This document shows positions 28,339-38,200 of a stretch of DNA of 64,000 bases, in pieces. Within the stretch, counting starts at the first letter, position 1. Each line of letters starts with the position of its first letter. Source of the DNA: Frigoribacterium faeni (lineage in GTDB: Bacteria > Actinomycetota > Actinomycetes > Actinomycetales > Microbacteriaceae); the NCBI RefSeq assembly GCF_007988805.1, contig NZ_BJUV01000002.1, forward strand, positions 100,988 to 164,987. Direction: 5' to 3'. The position numbers were made by a program, and so were the translations under genes. The notes below the pieces were generated by a model, which was not told where the DNA came from, did no database searches, and worked only from the letters and a program-made list of their open reading frames with translations.

Positions 28339-29863
28339 CGGCCTCGCCTCCCAAGTGCTCGTGGACCGCGGTGGCGAATGCCCGGCCGCGCGCCGTGTAG
28401 TCGGTGAACTGATCGAAGGACGCCGCCGCCGGAGCGAGGAGGACGCAGTCGCCGGGGTGGGACGCGTCCGCCGCCAACCGGACGGCCGCCGACATCACGT
28501 CTTCAGTGTCGGTGTCGTCCACCTCGAACAGCGGCAGGTCGGGCGCGTGTCGCCCGAAGGCCTCCCGCAGGGCCGACCGGTCGACGCCGATCAGGACCGC
28601 CGCCCGCAGCCGCCCGCTCGACTCGCGGATGAGCGGCTCGACGTCGACGCCCTTGAAGACCCCTCCGACGATCCAGACGACGGAGGGGAACGACGCCAGG
28701 GAGGCGCGGGCGGCATGGGGGTTCGTCGCCTTCGAGTCGTCGACCCAGGTGACGTCGGCGGACGCCGCCACGACCTCCATCCGGTGGTGGTCGACCCGGA
28801 ATCCCGCGACCCCGTCGCGCACCGACGACGGCTCGACCCCGGCCGCTCGGACCAGCGCGGCGGCGGCCAGGACGTCGGACACGAGATGGTCGGCACCGAG
28901 ACCGACGGTCTCGAGGGCGGAGGTCGTGGTCAGCTCGAGAGCGCTCGTCCGACGCTCGGTGAGGAACGCGCGGTCGACCAGCACTCCCCCGTCGTCGCCC
29001 GCGACGACCCCGAAGTCGCTGGGTCCGGGAGCGGACGGCCCGAATCCGACCGCGCGACAGCCCTCGGAGACGTCGGCCTGCTCGACCATGCGGAGGGTCG
29101 CGTCGTCCTCCTTGTTGTAGAGGCAGGCCACGACCGTGTTCGAGTACACCTTGGCCTTCGCGGCCCGGTACGCGTCGAGTCCGCCGTGCCACTCGAGGTG
29201 GTCGTCCTCGAGATTGAGGCAGACCGAGGCGAGCGGCCGGAGCGCGCCCGGCCCCTCGACCGGGAGGTAGTGCAGCTGATGGCTGGACAGCTCAACCACG
29301 AGCAGGTCGTTGCCCTCGGGGTCTCGGACGGCGTCGAGCACGGGGACGCCGATGTTGCCGCACGCGGCGGCCCGACGTCCATCGGCGAGGGCCATGGTCG
29401 TGGCCAGCTGGGTGGTGGTGGTCTTGCCGTTGGTGCCCGTCACCAGCAGCCAGTCGGCGACCGGCTGCGTCTTGTCGCGGACTCGCCAGGCGAGCTCGAT
29501 GTCGCCCCACACGGCGGCTCCGCTCGAGGCCGCCCAGACGGCGAGCGGGTGGTGGGGTGCGAACCCGGGTGAGATCACGATCACCTCGGGTGCGAACGCG
29601 AGCAGCGCCTCCGGGGGGCCGGCCATGTCCGGGTCGAGCACGAGCTCGGCGCCGATCAGTTGGAGGAGTTCGGCACGGTCGTCGTCGACCTCGGGGGCCA
29701 GCACGACGACCCTGGCGCCGAGCTCCGTCAGGGTGTCGGCCACGGAGAATCCGGTGACGCCGAGACCCAGCACGGCGACTCGGAGATCCGACCAGTCGGC
29801 GCGCCAGCTGTCGAGACCGTCGAGCCGTTCGGCGAGGCGGGGATCGAGGGAGGAGGAACTCAT
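28295..29863 (-). CDS. murD: UDP-N-acetylmuramoyl-L-alanine--D-glutamate ligase
   Basis: 522-residue Mur ligase that adds D-Glu. Motifs are [15 protein letters not shown] (UDP-binding Rossmann), [13 protein letters not shown] (ATP loop), [11 protein letters not shown] and [15 protein letters not shown], with RGRAFATAV at the end. ATG 29863 sits in an ATGA overlap with mraY. Confidence 0.97.
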   Translation of the reverse strand: MSSSSLDPRLAERLDGLDSWRADWSDLRVAVLGLGVTGFSVADTLTELGARVVVLAPEVDDDRAELLQLIGAELVLDPDMAGPPEALLAFAPEVIVISPGFAPHHPLAVWAASSGAAVWGDIELAWRVRDKTQPVADWLLVTGTNGKTTTTQLATTMALADGRRAAACGNIGVPVLDAVRDPEGNDLLVVELSSHQLHYLPVEGPGALRPLASVCLNLEDDHLEWHGGLDAYRAAKAKVYSNTVVACLYNKEDDATLRMVEQADVSEGCRAVGFGPSAPGPSDFGVVAGDDGGVLVDRAFLTERRTSALELTTTSALETVGLGADHLVSDVLAAAALVRAAGVEPSSVRDGVAGFRVDHHRMEVVAASADVTWVDDSKATNPHAARASLASFPSVVWIVGGVFKGVDVEPLIRESSGRLRAAVLIGVDRSALREAFGRHAPDLPLFEVDDTDTEDVMSAAVRLAADASHPGDCVLLAPAAASFDQFTDYTARGRAFATAVHEHLGGEADGPPDVRPPASPIG

Positions 29864-30963
29864 GAGGTGCGCGAGATCCACTCGAGATAGAAGACGCCCA
29901 CGCCTGCGGCGACGAAGAGCCCCGCGATGATCCAGAAGCGGACCACGACGGTGACCTCGGCCCAGCCCTTGAGCTCGAAGTGATGATGCAGGGGGCTCAT
30001 GAGGAAGATCCGCTTGCCCTTCGTGAGCTTGAAGTAGGCGCGTTGCAGGATCACCGAGCCGGTGACGACGATGAACAGGCCGCCGATCAGGACGAGCAGG
30101 AGCTCGGTGCGGCTGAGGATCGCGAGGGCGGCCAGGGCGCCGCCGAGTCCGAGCGATCCGGTGTCGCCGAGGAAGATCTGCGCAGGAGAGGTGTTCCACC
30201 AGAGGAAGCCGATGAGGCCGCCGCAGATCGCCGCGGCCACGACCGCCAGGTCGAGCGGGTTGGCCACCGTGTAACAGGCCGACCTCGTGGTCTCGTCGAG
30301 CCGCGTGCTGAAGCAGGACTGGTTGAACTGCCAGAACCCGATGAAGATGTACGACGCGATCGCAAGGATCGAGGACCCGGTCGCGAGACCGTCGAGCCCG
30401 TCGGCGACGTTGACCCCGTTCGAGGTGCTCACCGTGATCAGGACCACCCAGATCAGGAAGAGCCCACCGCCGATGATGCTGCCGAAGAACATGAAGTCGA
30501 GCCACGGGATGTCGCGGATGCCGGAGATCCTGGTCGACGCGGGGGTCAGACCGTTCTCGTTGGGGAACGACAGCGCGAGGACGGCGAAGACGGCGCCCAC
30601 GACCACCTGGCCGATGACCTTCGCCCAGCCGCCGAGGCCGAGGCTCCGCTGGTTGCGGACCTTGAGGAAGTCGTCGAGGAATCCGACCGTGCCGAGCCCG
30701 ACCATCAGGAAGAGCACGAGCAGGCCGCTCGAGGTGAGTTCGTCCTGGGCACCGAGGTGGCCGACGAAGTAGCCGATCACCGTGCCGAGGATCAGCACGA
30801 TGCCGCCCATGGTGGCGGTTCCGCGCTTCGTGTGATGCGACTGCGGCCCGTCGTCGCGGATGAACTGCCCCCAGCCGAGGCGGTGGAAGAGCTTGATGAA
30901 CAGCGGCGTCAGCAGCAGCGTGAAGACCAGCGAGACGGCGCCGGCGATGAGCAGGGCTTTCAT
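29860..30963 (-). CDS. mraY: Phospho-N-acetylmuramoyl-pentapeptide-transferase
   Basis: 367-residue integral membrane enzyme that moves phospho-MurNAc-pentapeptide to undecaprenyl phosphate, making lipid I. Ten helices are expected. Family motifs are [30 protein letters not shown] (with the catalytic Asp residues), [14 protein letters not shown] and [13 protein letters not shown]. It overlaps both murF and murD by 4 bases. Confidence 0.97.
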   Translation of the reverse strand: MKALLIAGAVSLVFTLLLTPLFIKLFHRLGWGQFIRDDGPQSHHTKRGTATMGGIVLILGTVIGYFVGHLGAQDELTSSGLLVLFLMVGLGTVGFLDDFLKVRNQRSLGLGGWAKVIGQVVVGAVFAVLALSFPNENGLTPASTRISGIRDIPWLDFMFFGSIIGGGLFLIWVVLITVSTSNGVNVADGLDGLATGSSILAIASYIFIGFWQFNQSCFSTRLDETTRSACYTVANPLDLAVVAAAICGGLIGFLWWNTSPAQIFLGDTGSLGLGGALAALAILSRTELLLVLIGGLFIVVTGSVILQRAYFKLTKGKRIFLMSPLHHHFELKGWAEVTVVVRFWIIAGLFVAAGVGVFYLEWISRTS

Positions 30964-32360
30964 TCGGACACCCCCGCCAGACGGTCGCCGAGGAACCGGA
31001 GGCCGGCCGACTTGGAGGACTTCACCAGGACGACGTCACCCGCCCGGAGGGTCGGATGGAGGAGGTCGTAGGCCTCGTCGATGGTGTCCACGAGCAGTGA
31101 TTCTCCGTCCCAGGAGCCTTCGAGGCCCGCTGCCATGTGGATGTGCCGCGCGGCGTGACCGACGACGATCAGCTGTCCGATGTTGAGCCTGACCACGAGT
31201 CGCCCGATGCGGTCGTGCTCGTCGCGGGCGAACTCGCCCAACTCGGCCATCTCGCCGAGGACGGCCACGGACCGGTGACCGCTCGGGGTGATCTGGGCCA
31301 GGGTCTTGAGCGCGGCCGCCACGGAGTCGGGACTCGCGTTGTAGGCGTCGTTCACGACGGTGACTCCGCCCGGGGCGTCGAAGAGCTCCATCCGCCAGCG
31401 CTCGGCCCGGGCGACGCCCTCGAGGACGGTCGCCGCGCGGTCGAGGTCGAGACCCCATTCGCCGGCCACCGACAAGGCGGCCAGGGCGTTCATCACGTGG
31501 TGCTCGCCGAGGATGCGCAGCGCGACAGGGCGTCGGAGGTCGCCGTGGGCGAATGTGAAGGTCGTCCCCGTGGCGGAGACCTCGATCTCGGACGCGCGGT
31601 AGTCCGCCGTGGGGCTCTGCCCGAAGGTCACGACCCGAGCAGCGGTGACGGAGGCCATGCCGGCGACGCGGTCGTCGTCGGCGTTCAGGATCGCGGTGCC
31701 CGTCGTCGGCAGATCGGTCACCATCTCGGCCTTGGCGGCCCTGGTGCCCTCGATGCCGCCGAATCCGCCGGCGTGGGCGAGGCCGACCTTGAGGACGACC
31801 CCGGTGTCGGGGCGGGCGATGTCGACGAGGCGGGCGATCTCGCCCGGTCCCGCGGCGCCCATCTCGACGACCAGGTACTCGGTGTCGTCGTCGATGCGGA
31901 GCATCGAGATCGGGGCGCCCACGTGGTTGTTGAAGGAGCCCTGCGGTGCGACCGTCGGCGCCAGGTCGGACAGGACCGCGCGGAGCATGTTCTTCGTGCT
32001 CGTCTTGCCGTTCGAACCCGTGATGCCGACGACCTTGAGGCGACCGTGACGGCGGACGCGTTCGACGACGGCGGCCGCCAGGCGCGACAGGGCGACGACG
32101 CCGTCGTCGACCACCACGGTCGGGACCGAGGTCTCGACGTCGCGTTCGGCGACGATGAGAGCGGCTCCGTTCGACACGGCGGCGTCGACGAAGAGATGAC
32201 CGTCGGTCACCTCGCCGCGGAGGGCGAAGAACACCGACCCCGGCGTCACCAGACGCGAGTCGGTCTCGACGGAACCGGTCAGGACGATGCCGGCCTGCGC
32301 CTCCTCGACCAGGACGCCCTCGGTGATCGAGGCGATCTCGGCAGCGCTGAGGGCGATCAT
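30960..32360 (-). CDS. murF: UDP-MurNAc-tripeptide--D-alanyl-D-alanine ligase
   Basis: 466-residue Mur ligase that adds the D-Ala-D-Ala dipeptide. The ATP loop is [14 protein letters not shown] and the C-terminal domain has [14 protein letters not shown] start at ATG 32360 ([12 protein letters not shown]), which makes the usual ATGA overlap with murE; a start three codons earlier is possible but breaks that pattern. Confidence 0.96.
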   Translation of the reverse strand: MIALSAAEIASITEGVLVEEAQAGIVLTGSVETDSRLVTPGSVFFALRGEVTDGHLFVDAAVSNGAALIVAERDVETSVPTVVVDDGVVALSRLAAAVVERVRRHGRLKVVGITGSNGKTSTKNMLRAVLSDLAPTVAPQGSFNNHVGAPISMLRIDDDTEYLVVEMGAAGPGEIARLVDIARPDTGVVLKVGLAHAGGFGGIEGTRAAKAEMVTDLPTTGTAILNADDDRVAGMASVTAARVVTFGQSPTADYRASEIEVSATGTTFTFAHGDLRRPVALRILGEHHVMNALAALSVAGEWGLDLDRAATVLEGVARAERWRMELFDAPGGVTVVNDAYNASPDSVAAALKTLAQITPSGHRSVAVLGEMAELGEFARDEHDRIGRLVVRLNIGQLIVVGHAARHIHMAAGLEGSWDGESLLVDTIDEAYDLLHPTLRAGDVVLVKSSKSAGLRFLGDRLAGVSE

Positions 32361-33907
32361 TCGGACCACCCGGCCTCGCGCAGGGCGGCGCGGGCCTCGT
32401 CTCGCGCGGAGTAGGGCGTGCGCTCCCCGCGGATGTCGCGGTAGTCCTGGTGTCCGGGGCCGGCCCAGAGGATCGAGTCTCCTTCGCCGACCAACGACAC
32501 GGCGGTGCGGATGGCCGCCTCGGGCGGGCTGACCTCGTGGATCTCGTGGTCGGGGTAGGCGGCGCGCGCCGCTTCGACCAGGGTGGCCCGGATGGAGGCG
32601 GGGTCCTCGAAGCGCGGGTGGTGATCGGTGACGACGAGGATGTCGGAGCCCGCCGCCGCGACCCGTGCCATCTCGGCGCGCTTGGTCGTGTCCCGGTCAC
32701 CGTCGGCGCCGAAGAGCATGACGACCTTGCCGGGGGTGAAGCGGCGGACGGCCGCGAGGGTCGTCAGGAAGGCGTCCGGGCTGTGCCCGAAGTCGACGTA
32801 CACGCTCGGGCCGCGGTCGCCCGAGACGCGCTCGGTGCGTCCGGGCAGATACGCGACGATCCCGTGCTCGGCCTCGAGGGCCTGGGAGATCGCACCGAGC
32901 TCGAAGCCGGCCTCGACCAGCATGACGATCGCCAGGGCGGCGTTGGCCACCATGTGCCAGCCGATGAGCGGCACGCGGGTCACCAGCGTGCGGTTCTCGG
33001 GGCCCGACAGGCGGAACTCGGTGAAGGCCGCCTGCTCGTCGAGGATCTCGACCGTCCAGTCGGCCTCGACGTCGGGGAGGATCGTGATCGTCGTGAGCGG
33101 GATGCGGGCGTTGTCGACCACGCGCTGCCCGTAGGGCGAGTCGAGGGAGATGACGGCGCGCTTGGCGCGGTCGGGCTGGAACAGAGGCAGCTTCGCGTGG
33201 AAGTACTCCTCCATGTCGGCGTAGTCGTCGAGGTGGTCGTGACTCAGGTTGGTGAACGCGGCCACGTCGAAGACGAGACCGTCGACGCGGTTGCGGCTCA
33301 GGGCCTGCGCGCTCACCTCGACGGCGACGGCGCGCACCTCGCTCTCGCGCATGCGGGCCAGGAGGGCGTGCATCTCGCTCGCCTCGGGAGTGGTGAGCCG
33401 GCTGACGACCGTCAGGTCGCCGATGTGCCGCTCGGCCGTGCTGCTGAGTCCGGTGACGAGCCCGAGCTGACGGAGGATGCCCTCGAGCAGGTACGAGGTC
33501 GACGTCTTGCCGTTCGTGCCGGTCACCGCGAACAGCAGGGGCGAGCCCTCGCCGCCCGTGCGGTAGATCCAGGCCGAGACGTCGCCGAGTGCGGCACGCG
33601 GCGAGTCGACGATCACGACCGGCAGACCCGACTCGCGTGCGAGCTCGAGTCCGGCGCGGTCGGTCAGGAGCGCCACGGCACCGCCGTCCCGCGCCTGTCC
33701 GGCGAACTCGGCACCGTGACGGTGCGCGCCGGGCACGCCGACGTAGAGGTCGCCGGGGTGGAGGTCCGCCGTGCTCAGCGTGACGCCCGTGACCTCGATG
33801 CCGTCGAGGGAACCCTCGTGCTCGAGTCCGAACTCGCTGACCAGTTGGGCGAGAGACCTCGCCGACGGATGTTCCGGTCGAAGAACCGGGGGGATCCGGG
33901 CGCTCAA
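32357..33907 (-). CDS. murE: UDP-MurNAc-tripeptide synthetase (MurE ligase)
   Basis: 516-residue ligase adding the third-position amino acid of the stem peptide. The ATP loop is [16 protein letters not shown]. The diamino-acid-binding motif, DNPR in meso-DAP enzymes, reads HHPR in the segment VVTDHHPRFEDP near residue 415-425, so the added residue may not be meso-DAP; ornithine, lysine or diaminobutyrate occur in Microbacteriaceae. I prefer TTG 33907 because GAAGAGGA lies at proper spacing and relatives start shortly before RPEHP. GTG 33925, which overlaps the ftsI stop, is the alternative. Confidence 0.93.
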   Translation of the reverse strand: MSARIPPVLRPEHPSARSLAQLVSEFGLEHEGSLDGIEVTGVTLSTADLHPGDLYVGVPGAHRHGAEFAGQARDGGAVALLTDRAGLELARESGLPVVIVDSPRAALGDVSAWIYRTGGEGSPLLFAVTGTNGKTSTSYLLEGILRQLGLVTGLSSTAERHIGDLTVVSRLTTPEASEMHALLARMRESEVRAVAVEVSAQALSRNRVDGLVFDVAAFTNLSHDHLDDYADMEEYFHAKLPLFQPDRAKRAVISLDSPYGQRVVDNARIPLTTITILPDVEADWTVEILDEQAAFTEFRLSGPENRTLVTRVPLIGWHMVANAALAIVMLVEAGFELGAISQALEAEHGIVAYLPGRTERVSGDRGPSVYVDFGHSPDAFLTTLAAVRRFTPGKVVMLFGADGDRDTTKRAEMARVAAAGSDILVVTDHHPRFEDPASIRATLVEAARAAYPDHEIHEVSPPEAAIRTAVSLVGEGDSILWAGPGHQDYRDIRGERTPYSARDEARAALREAGWSE

Positions 33908-33921
33908 AGAATCCTCTTCTC

Positions 33922-35709
33922 TCACCAGGTCTCGGGGATGTCCGGTGCCGGCTCCGTCGACGGAGGGACGCGGTACATCTCGAGGACCTGGGACATGATC
34001 TTGTTGAAGGTCGGCGCCGCAGCGGCCGACGTCTTGATGGTACTGGGCTTCGTGAAGGTCACGACGACGACGTACTGCGGGTCCTCCGCCGGGGCGATGC
34101 CCGCGACCGACACGATGCGATCCGAACCGTAGCCGGTGCCGTCCGACTTCGCCACTTCGGCGGTTCCGGTCTTGGCGGCCACACGGTACCCCGGGATGGT
34201 CAAGACGTCCTTGAGGTCGCCGTCGCTGACGACCTTCTCGAGCATGTTGACGGTGGTGTCGGCGGCGTACGGCGAGACCACGCGGGTACCTTCGGTGCTC
34301 GGAGTCTGCGAGACCGTCCCGTCGGGCGCCGTGCACTTCTCGACGAGGTTGACGGGCAGCCGCTCGCCGTGGTTCGCGAGGGTCTGGAAGATGCTCGCGA
34401 GGTGGACCGCCGTCGTCGAGACGCCCTGGCCGAACATGGAGTTGATGCTCGTCTGCTCGTCCCAGGACGAGACGTCGCGGACACCCTGGGTCGGCTCGCC
34501 GAGGAACCCGACCGCCGTCGGCTCGTTCAGTCCGAACTTCACCATGTAGTCGTACCGGGCCTGTGCCGACAGGTTCTCGCCGAGCAGCGAGATGCCGACG
34601 TTCGACGAGTCGCGGAGGATGCCGGTGAGGGTGAGGTTCTCGGTCGGGTGGAAGACCGCGTCGTGGATCGAGCCGCCCCAGGGGAAGCTCCGCGAGTACG
34701 GCACGGTGGCGGGGCTGGTCGGCGTGGCCGTACCCGAGTCGAGCAGCATGGCGGCCGTCATGGCCTTGAAGGTCGAACCCGGCTCGTAGGAGGCGGTGAA
34801 GGCCAGCGACCCGAGGTTGTCGACGGCGGTCCCATCGACGTCGTTCGGGTCGACGGCCGGATAGTCGGCGACGGCCAGCAGACCGGCCGTATCGGCCTTC
34901 ATCACGACGGCGGTCGCCGACTCCGCCCCTATCGCCTGCGCCTGCTCGGCCAGCGCCTGCTGGGTCATGTACTGGAGGTCCTTGTCGATCGACAGGGTCA
35001 GCGAACCACCGGGGACGGCCTTCTTGGTGGTCACCGTGCTGCCCGGCAGCTGCACCCCGTCGGCACCGCGCTCGTAGGTCTCGCTGCCGTTCGTCCCGGC
35101 GAGGCACTGATCGGCGCTGAGCTCGAGCCCGGCCTGCGGACCGTCCGTGCCGATGAACCCGGTGAGGTTCCCGGCCACGGAGCCGTTCGGGTAGGTCCGA
35201 GCCGACTGACGCTCGTAATAGAGGTACGAGATGCCGCTGTTCTTCAGGTCGCGCACGGCCCGGAACGCGTCGACGTCGACCCCCTTGACCAGGTACGCGA
35301 AGTTCGCGGTCGGATCCTTCGTGATGCTCTCGTACATCGCGTCGGCGTCGCCGCCGGTGATCTCGGCGACCTGCGCCATGACCTGCTCGACGGTGAGCGT
35401 CGTCTTCGTCTTCTTCCCGTCGGCGTCCGTCTCGGTGATCGTGCGCGTCTTCGCGAATGCGGGTGCCGCCGTGATGTTGTACCGCGTCACGCTCCCGGCG
35501 AGGACCGTGCCGTCGGAGGCCAGGATGTCGCCGCGGTCGCCGTAGGTGACCTGACTGATCTCGCGCTTGTTCTGCGACTGGTCGTTGAGCTCGGCCGCCT
35601 GGACCAGCTGGATGTCGGCCAGACGGACGACGAACACCGCCACGAGGGCGAAGACCAGGGCCATGGCCACCGTCGCGCGGAGGCGGCGACTGCGGGGGGC
35701 TGCGTTCAC
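33922..35709 (-). CDS. ftsI: Septal peptidoglycan transpeptidase FtsI (class B PBP)
   Basis: 595-residue class B penicillin-binding protein that cross-links septal peptidoglycan. One N-terminal membrane helix (about residues 10-33) precedes the pedestal domain, and the transpeptidase domain has the three active-site motifs STFK, SSN and KTGT. There is no C-terminal PASTA domain. A run of acidic and Lys residues (TETDADGKKTKTT) in the N-terminal module is an insertion relative to shorter homologues. Confidence 0.96.
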   Translation of the reverse strand: MNAAPRSRRLRATVAMALVFALVAVFVVRLADIQLVQAAELNDQSQNKREISQVTYGDRGDILASDGTVLAGSVTRYNITAAPAFAKTRTITETDADGKKTKTTLTVEQVMAQVAEITGGDADAMYESITKDPTANFAYLVKGVDVDAFRAVRDLKNSGISYLYYERQSARTYPNGSVAGNLTGFIGTDGPQAGLELSADQCLAGTNGSETYERGADGVQLPGSTVTTKKAVPGGSLTLSIDKDLQYMTQQALAEQAQAIGAESATAVVMKADTAGLLAVADYPAVDPNDVDGTAVDNLGSLAFTASYEPGSTFKAMTAAMLLDSGTATPTSPATVPYSRSFPWGGSIHDAVFHPTENLTLTGILRDSSNVGISLLGENLSAQARYDYMVKFGLNEPTAVGFLGEPTQGVRDVSSWDEQTSINSMFGQGVSTTAVHLASIFQTLANHGERLPVNLVEKCTAPDGTVSQTPSTEGTRVVSPYAADTTVNMLEKVVSDGDLKDVLTIPGYRVAAKTGTAEVAKSDGTGYGSDRIVSVAGIAPAEDPQYVVVVTFTKPSTIKTSAAAAPTFNKIMSQVLEMYRVPPSTEPAPDIPETW

Positions 35710-35781
35710 GAAGGATTCCTCACCGCGGCGGGCCGTGCTGCACCGACCGCTGTCGACTTCCGGTACCCGGGTCGGGTACCG

Positions 35782-36408
35782 CTAGCGGGTCTGGGGAGCC
35801 GCCAGCTGGTTCGGGTCAGACGCTACCGACTGCTCGGCGCTTCCGGCGGTCGCCGCGCCCGTCGACGCGGAGTCGGTCGTGGTGGCGGCTGCGGCCGTCC
35901 CCGCGGCGGCTGCGGCCGCGGTGTCGCCGGCGGTCGACGCCGTGGCCAGCGGCACACCGTCGAGCAGCGTGTTGGGGATCAGGTTGTCGGTGCCGTCGGC
36001 GGTGCCGTCGGCCGGTGAGGGGTCGCCGTGGACGGCGCCCGTGGCGGGGTCCAGGTAGACGGGGTTCGAGTTGCGGACCATGCCGAGCTTCTCGGCGTTG
36101 TTGGCGAGGTTCTGCGGCGACGACAGGACATCGAGTCGTTCGGAGAACTTCTGCTGATCGCGGGTGAGCTCGGTCTGCTCGGCCTGAAGGGCCGAGATCT
36201 TGTAGGCGCCGTCGCTCAGCGCGATGCTGATGGCCAGCTGGGTCAGCAGCAGGACGAACAGGGCAGCCGTGGCCACGAGGGCGTAGGCGATCTTCGGACG
36301 TGCGCGCCGTTGAGCCCGGCTCGTGACGATCTCGACCGCAGGCGTGCGGGGCGCACGGCTGGGCTCGGCGAGCGGAGTCGGGTCGACGAAGGCGAATTCG
36401 CTGCTCAT
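35782..36408 (-). CDS. ftsL: FtsL-like divisome protein
   Basis: 208 residues in the position of ftsL between rsmH and ftsI. A short cytoplasmic part with basic residues is followed by one membrane helix (about 48-70) and a coiled coil (ISALQAEQTELTRDQQKFSERLDVL), then NLANNAEKLGMV, which is typical of FtsL/DivIC proteins. The last 80 residues are Ala/Thr/Ser/Gly-rich and probably unstructured, longer than in most FtsL. The assignment rests on topology and position, as FtsL sequences are weakly conserved. ATG 36408 overlaps the rsmH stop. Confidence 0.82.
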   Translation of the reverse strand: MSSEFAFVDPTPLAEPSRAPRTPAVEIVTSRAQRRARPKIAYALVATAALFVLLLTQLAISIALSDGAYKISALQAEQTELTRDQQKFSERLDVLSSPQNLANNAEKLGMVRNSNPVYLDPATGAVHGDPSPADGTADGTDNLIPNTLLDGVPLATASTAGDTAAAAAAGTAAAATTTDSASTGAATAGSAEQSVASDPNQLAAPQTR

Positions 36409-37355
36409 GCTGTTCTCCGGATTCGTTCGGCTGCCCGAAGGCGGACGGGTTTGGCGCGGGGGTTGCGGTCGATCTCGTCGGCCGAGGCGAGTTCGGCGCC
36501 TCGCACCAGCAACCGGAAGTCGGGACGGTGCTCCGGCAGCTCGATCGGCAGCCCCTGGGGGGCGGTCGAGGTCGTCCGCGCCGCGAGCTCTCGTTTGACG
36601 AACCGGTCTTCGAGCGACTGGTACGCGAGGACGACGATCCGTCCGGACTCCGCGATCCGGTCGAGGGCCACCGGGACCGCGGCCTCGAGCGACGCGAGTT
36701 CGCCGTTGACCTCGATCCGCAGGGCCTGGAAGACGCGCTTCGCCGGATGACCCGCCCGCTGCAGCGCCATGGGCGTAGCGGCGATGAGCAGGTCGACCAG
36801 TTCGCCGCTGCGGGTGAGGCGGGCCTCGGCCCGGTGCTCGACGATGCGACGCGCGTATCGGGGCGCCAGCTTCTCTTCGCCGTACTGGTAGAAGATGCGA
36901 CGGAGCTCCGACTCGGGGTACTCGGCGAGGACGGTCTCGGCGGTGACCGGGGACGTCGGGTCCATGCGCATGTCGAGAGGCGCGTCCTTCGAGTACGAGA
37001 ACCCTCGTTCGACGCGGTCGAGCTGAAGGGAGGACACGCCGAGGTCGAAGAGCACGCCGTCGACGACGTCGATGCCCAGACCGTCGAGAGCCTCGCCGAT
37101 GCCGTCGTACGTGGTGTGCACGAGGCGCGCCCGGTCGCCGAAGGGTCGGAGGCGCTCCCCCGCGATCTCGAGCGCCTGGGTGTCGCGGTCGAGTCCGACG
37201 ACGGTCAGCTCCGGGAACGCGGTCAGCATGGCCTCGCTGTGTCCGCCCATGCCGAGCGTGCAGTCGACGGCGACGGCGCCCGGGCGGCCGAGGGCCGGTG
37301 CGAGCAGCTCGAGGGTGCGCTCGAGGAGGACGGGGGTGTGGATCTGTTCTGCCAT
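36405..37355 (-). CDS. rsmH: 16S rRNA (cytosine1402-N4)-methyltransferase RsmH
   Basis: 316-residue SAM-dependent enzyme that methylates C1402 of 16S rRNA (formerly MraW). Motifs are HTPVLLERTLELL, VDCTLGMGGHSEAML (SAM site), GLDRDTQAL, LFDLGVSSLQLD and FSYSKDAPLDMRMD. Second gene of the cluster, 102 bases after mraZ; that spacer can fold into a long hairpin. Confidence 0.97.
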   Translation of the reverse strand: MAEQIHTPVLLERTLELLAPALGRPGAVAVDCTLGMGGHSEAMLTAFPELTVVGLDRDTQALEIAGERLRPFGDRARLVHTTYDGIGEALDGLGIDVVDGVLFDLGVSSLQLDRVERGFSYSKDAPLDMRMDPTSPVTAETVLAEYPESELRRIFYQYGEEKLAPRYARRIVEHRAEARLTRSGELVDLLIAATPMALQRAGHPAKRVFQALRIEVNGELASLEAAVPVALDRIAESGRIVVLAYQSLEDRFVKRELAARTTSTAPQGLPIELPEHRPDFRLLVRGAELASADEIDRNPRAKPVRLRAAERIRRTA

Positions 37356-37378
37356 GGCGATGTCGGCCTGTGTTCCCT

Positions 37379-37451
37379 GGCCCTGATCCCCATCCGTCCC
37401 GACCTGGCACCGGGGAAGGTGCGCCAGGGCGGACGGCTGGGAGTCAGGGCC
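37379..37451 (-). promoter_or_regulatory. Extended stem-loop in the mraZ-rsmH spacer
   Basis: Nested complementary arms: GGCCCTGA (37379-37386) with TCAGGGCC (37444-37451), CCGTCC (37394-37399) with GGACGG (37431-37436), and CCTGGC (37403-37408) with GCCAGG (37423-37428). Together they form one long interrupted hairpin filling almost the whole 102-base spacer. No U-tract follows, so it may be an mRNA processing or stability element, or an attenuator, rather than a plain terminator. Confidence 0.6.
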
Positions 37452-37457
37452 GAGGAC

Positions 37458-37889
37458 CTAGAAGAGGCCGGGGATCACCTCCTCCGTCGTGTTGGCGAAC
37501 GCGGCCTCCTGGGCCTCGTAGTAGGTGTTCCAGGCATCGGTCGCCCAGATCTCGGCGCGGTTCCCGGCACCGATGACGGTGAGGTCCCGGCCGAGAGCCG
37601 CGTAGTCGCGGAGCTGGGCGGGGATGGTGACGCGGTTCTGCTTGTCGGGGATCTCGTCGCTGGCACCCGAGAGGAACAGACGCATGTAGTCGCGGCCTTC
37701 CTTGCTCGTGATGGGGGCCTGACGGATCCGCGTGTGCATGTCCTCGAACTCGCGCTGACTGAAGACGTAGACGCAGCGCTCCTGCCCACGGGTCATGACG
37801 AGGCCCGAGGCCAGTTCGTCACGGAATTTCGCGGGGAGGATGATGCGGCCCTTCTCGTCGAGCTTGGGCGAATAGGTGCCGAGGAACAT
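37458..37889 (-). CDS. mraZ: Transcriptional regulator MraZ
   Basis: 143-residue DNA-binding protein made of two AbrB-like repeats: [21 protein letters not shown] at the N-terminus and [19 protein letters not shown] in the second half. It forms a ring-shaped oligomer and represses the division cluster promoter. Its own promoter region has three evenly spaced candidate boxes (37933-37958). Confidence 0.97.
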   Translation of the reverse strand: MFLGTYSPKLDEKGRIILPAKFRDELASGLVMTRGQERCVYVFSQREFEDMHTRIRQAPITSKEGRDYMRLFLSGASDEIPDKQNRVTIPAQLRDYAALGRDLTVIGAGNRAEIWATDAWNTYYEAQEAAFANTTEEVIPGLF

Positions 37890-37932
37890 GCGTCTCTTCC
37901 CCCTTCACCCCGCGCCCGGTGGTGGCACGTGC

Positions 37933-37958
37933 CTCCACTTTACTCCACAACCCACCAC
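37933..37958 (-). promoter_or_regulatory. Three MraZ-type operator boxes
   Basis: On the minus strand GTGGTG (37958-37953), GTGGAG (37948-37943) and GTGGAG (37938-37933) recur with an exact 10-bp period and 4-base spacers. Directly repeated short TGG-containing boxes at 10-bp spacing are the known binding pattern of MraZ. They lie on top of the -35/-10 interval, which fits autorepression. Confidence 0.8.
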
Positions 37959-37965
37959 CAGACAA
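37937..37965 (-). promoter_or_regulatory. Promoter of the mraZ division cluster
   Basis: Minus-strand -35 TTGTCT (37965-37960), 17-base spacer, -10 TAAAGT (37942-37937). The start of transcription would be near 37930, giving a leader of about 40 nt before mraZ. Confidence 0.7.
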
Positions 37966-37996
37966 CGAAACGCCCCCTTCTGGGCACAGAAAGAAA

Positions 37997-38029
37997 CCCT
38001 CGATGCCCGGAATGCCGGGCGATCGAGGG
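37997..38029 (-). terminator. Second terminator downstream of the DUF3040 gene
   Basis: Stem CCCTCGAT/ATCGAGGG extended by GCCCGG/CCGGGC with one bulged base and loop AATG. The minus strand continues TTTCTTTCTG. It isolates the mraZ promoter from upstream transcription. Confidence 0.75.
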
Positions 38030-38134
38030 GTGGAGGGAAAGGGAACACGGAAGGAGCCCGAGGAGGGACGGGGCATGCGGGGCGGGATCGCCGCGGGGGG
38101 TCGCGGTCCGGCAGAACCCCCGGAAGACGACGAA

Positions 38135-38160
38135 AGGGGCCGGCCGCGAGGCCGACCCCT
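38135..38160 (-). terminator. First terminator downstream of the DUF3040 gene
   Basis: Minus-strand AGGGGTCGGCC / GGCCGGCCCCT hairpin with one mismatch, followed by TTCGTCGTC, 40 bases after the DUF3040 stop. The 311-base gap 37890-38200 holds only this, the second terminator and the mraZ promoter. Confidence 0.65.
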
Positions 38161-38200
38161 GAGGTCGTGGAGAGAAGTGGAGGCGCGCTGCCCCGGCGGG

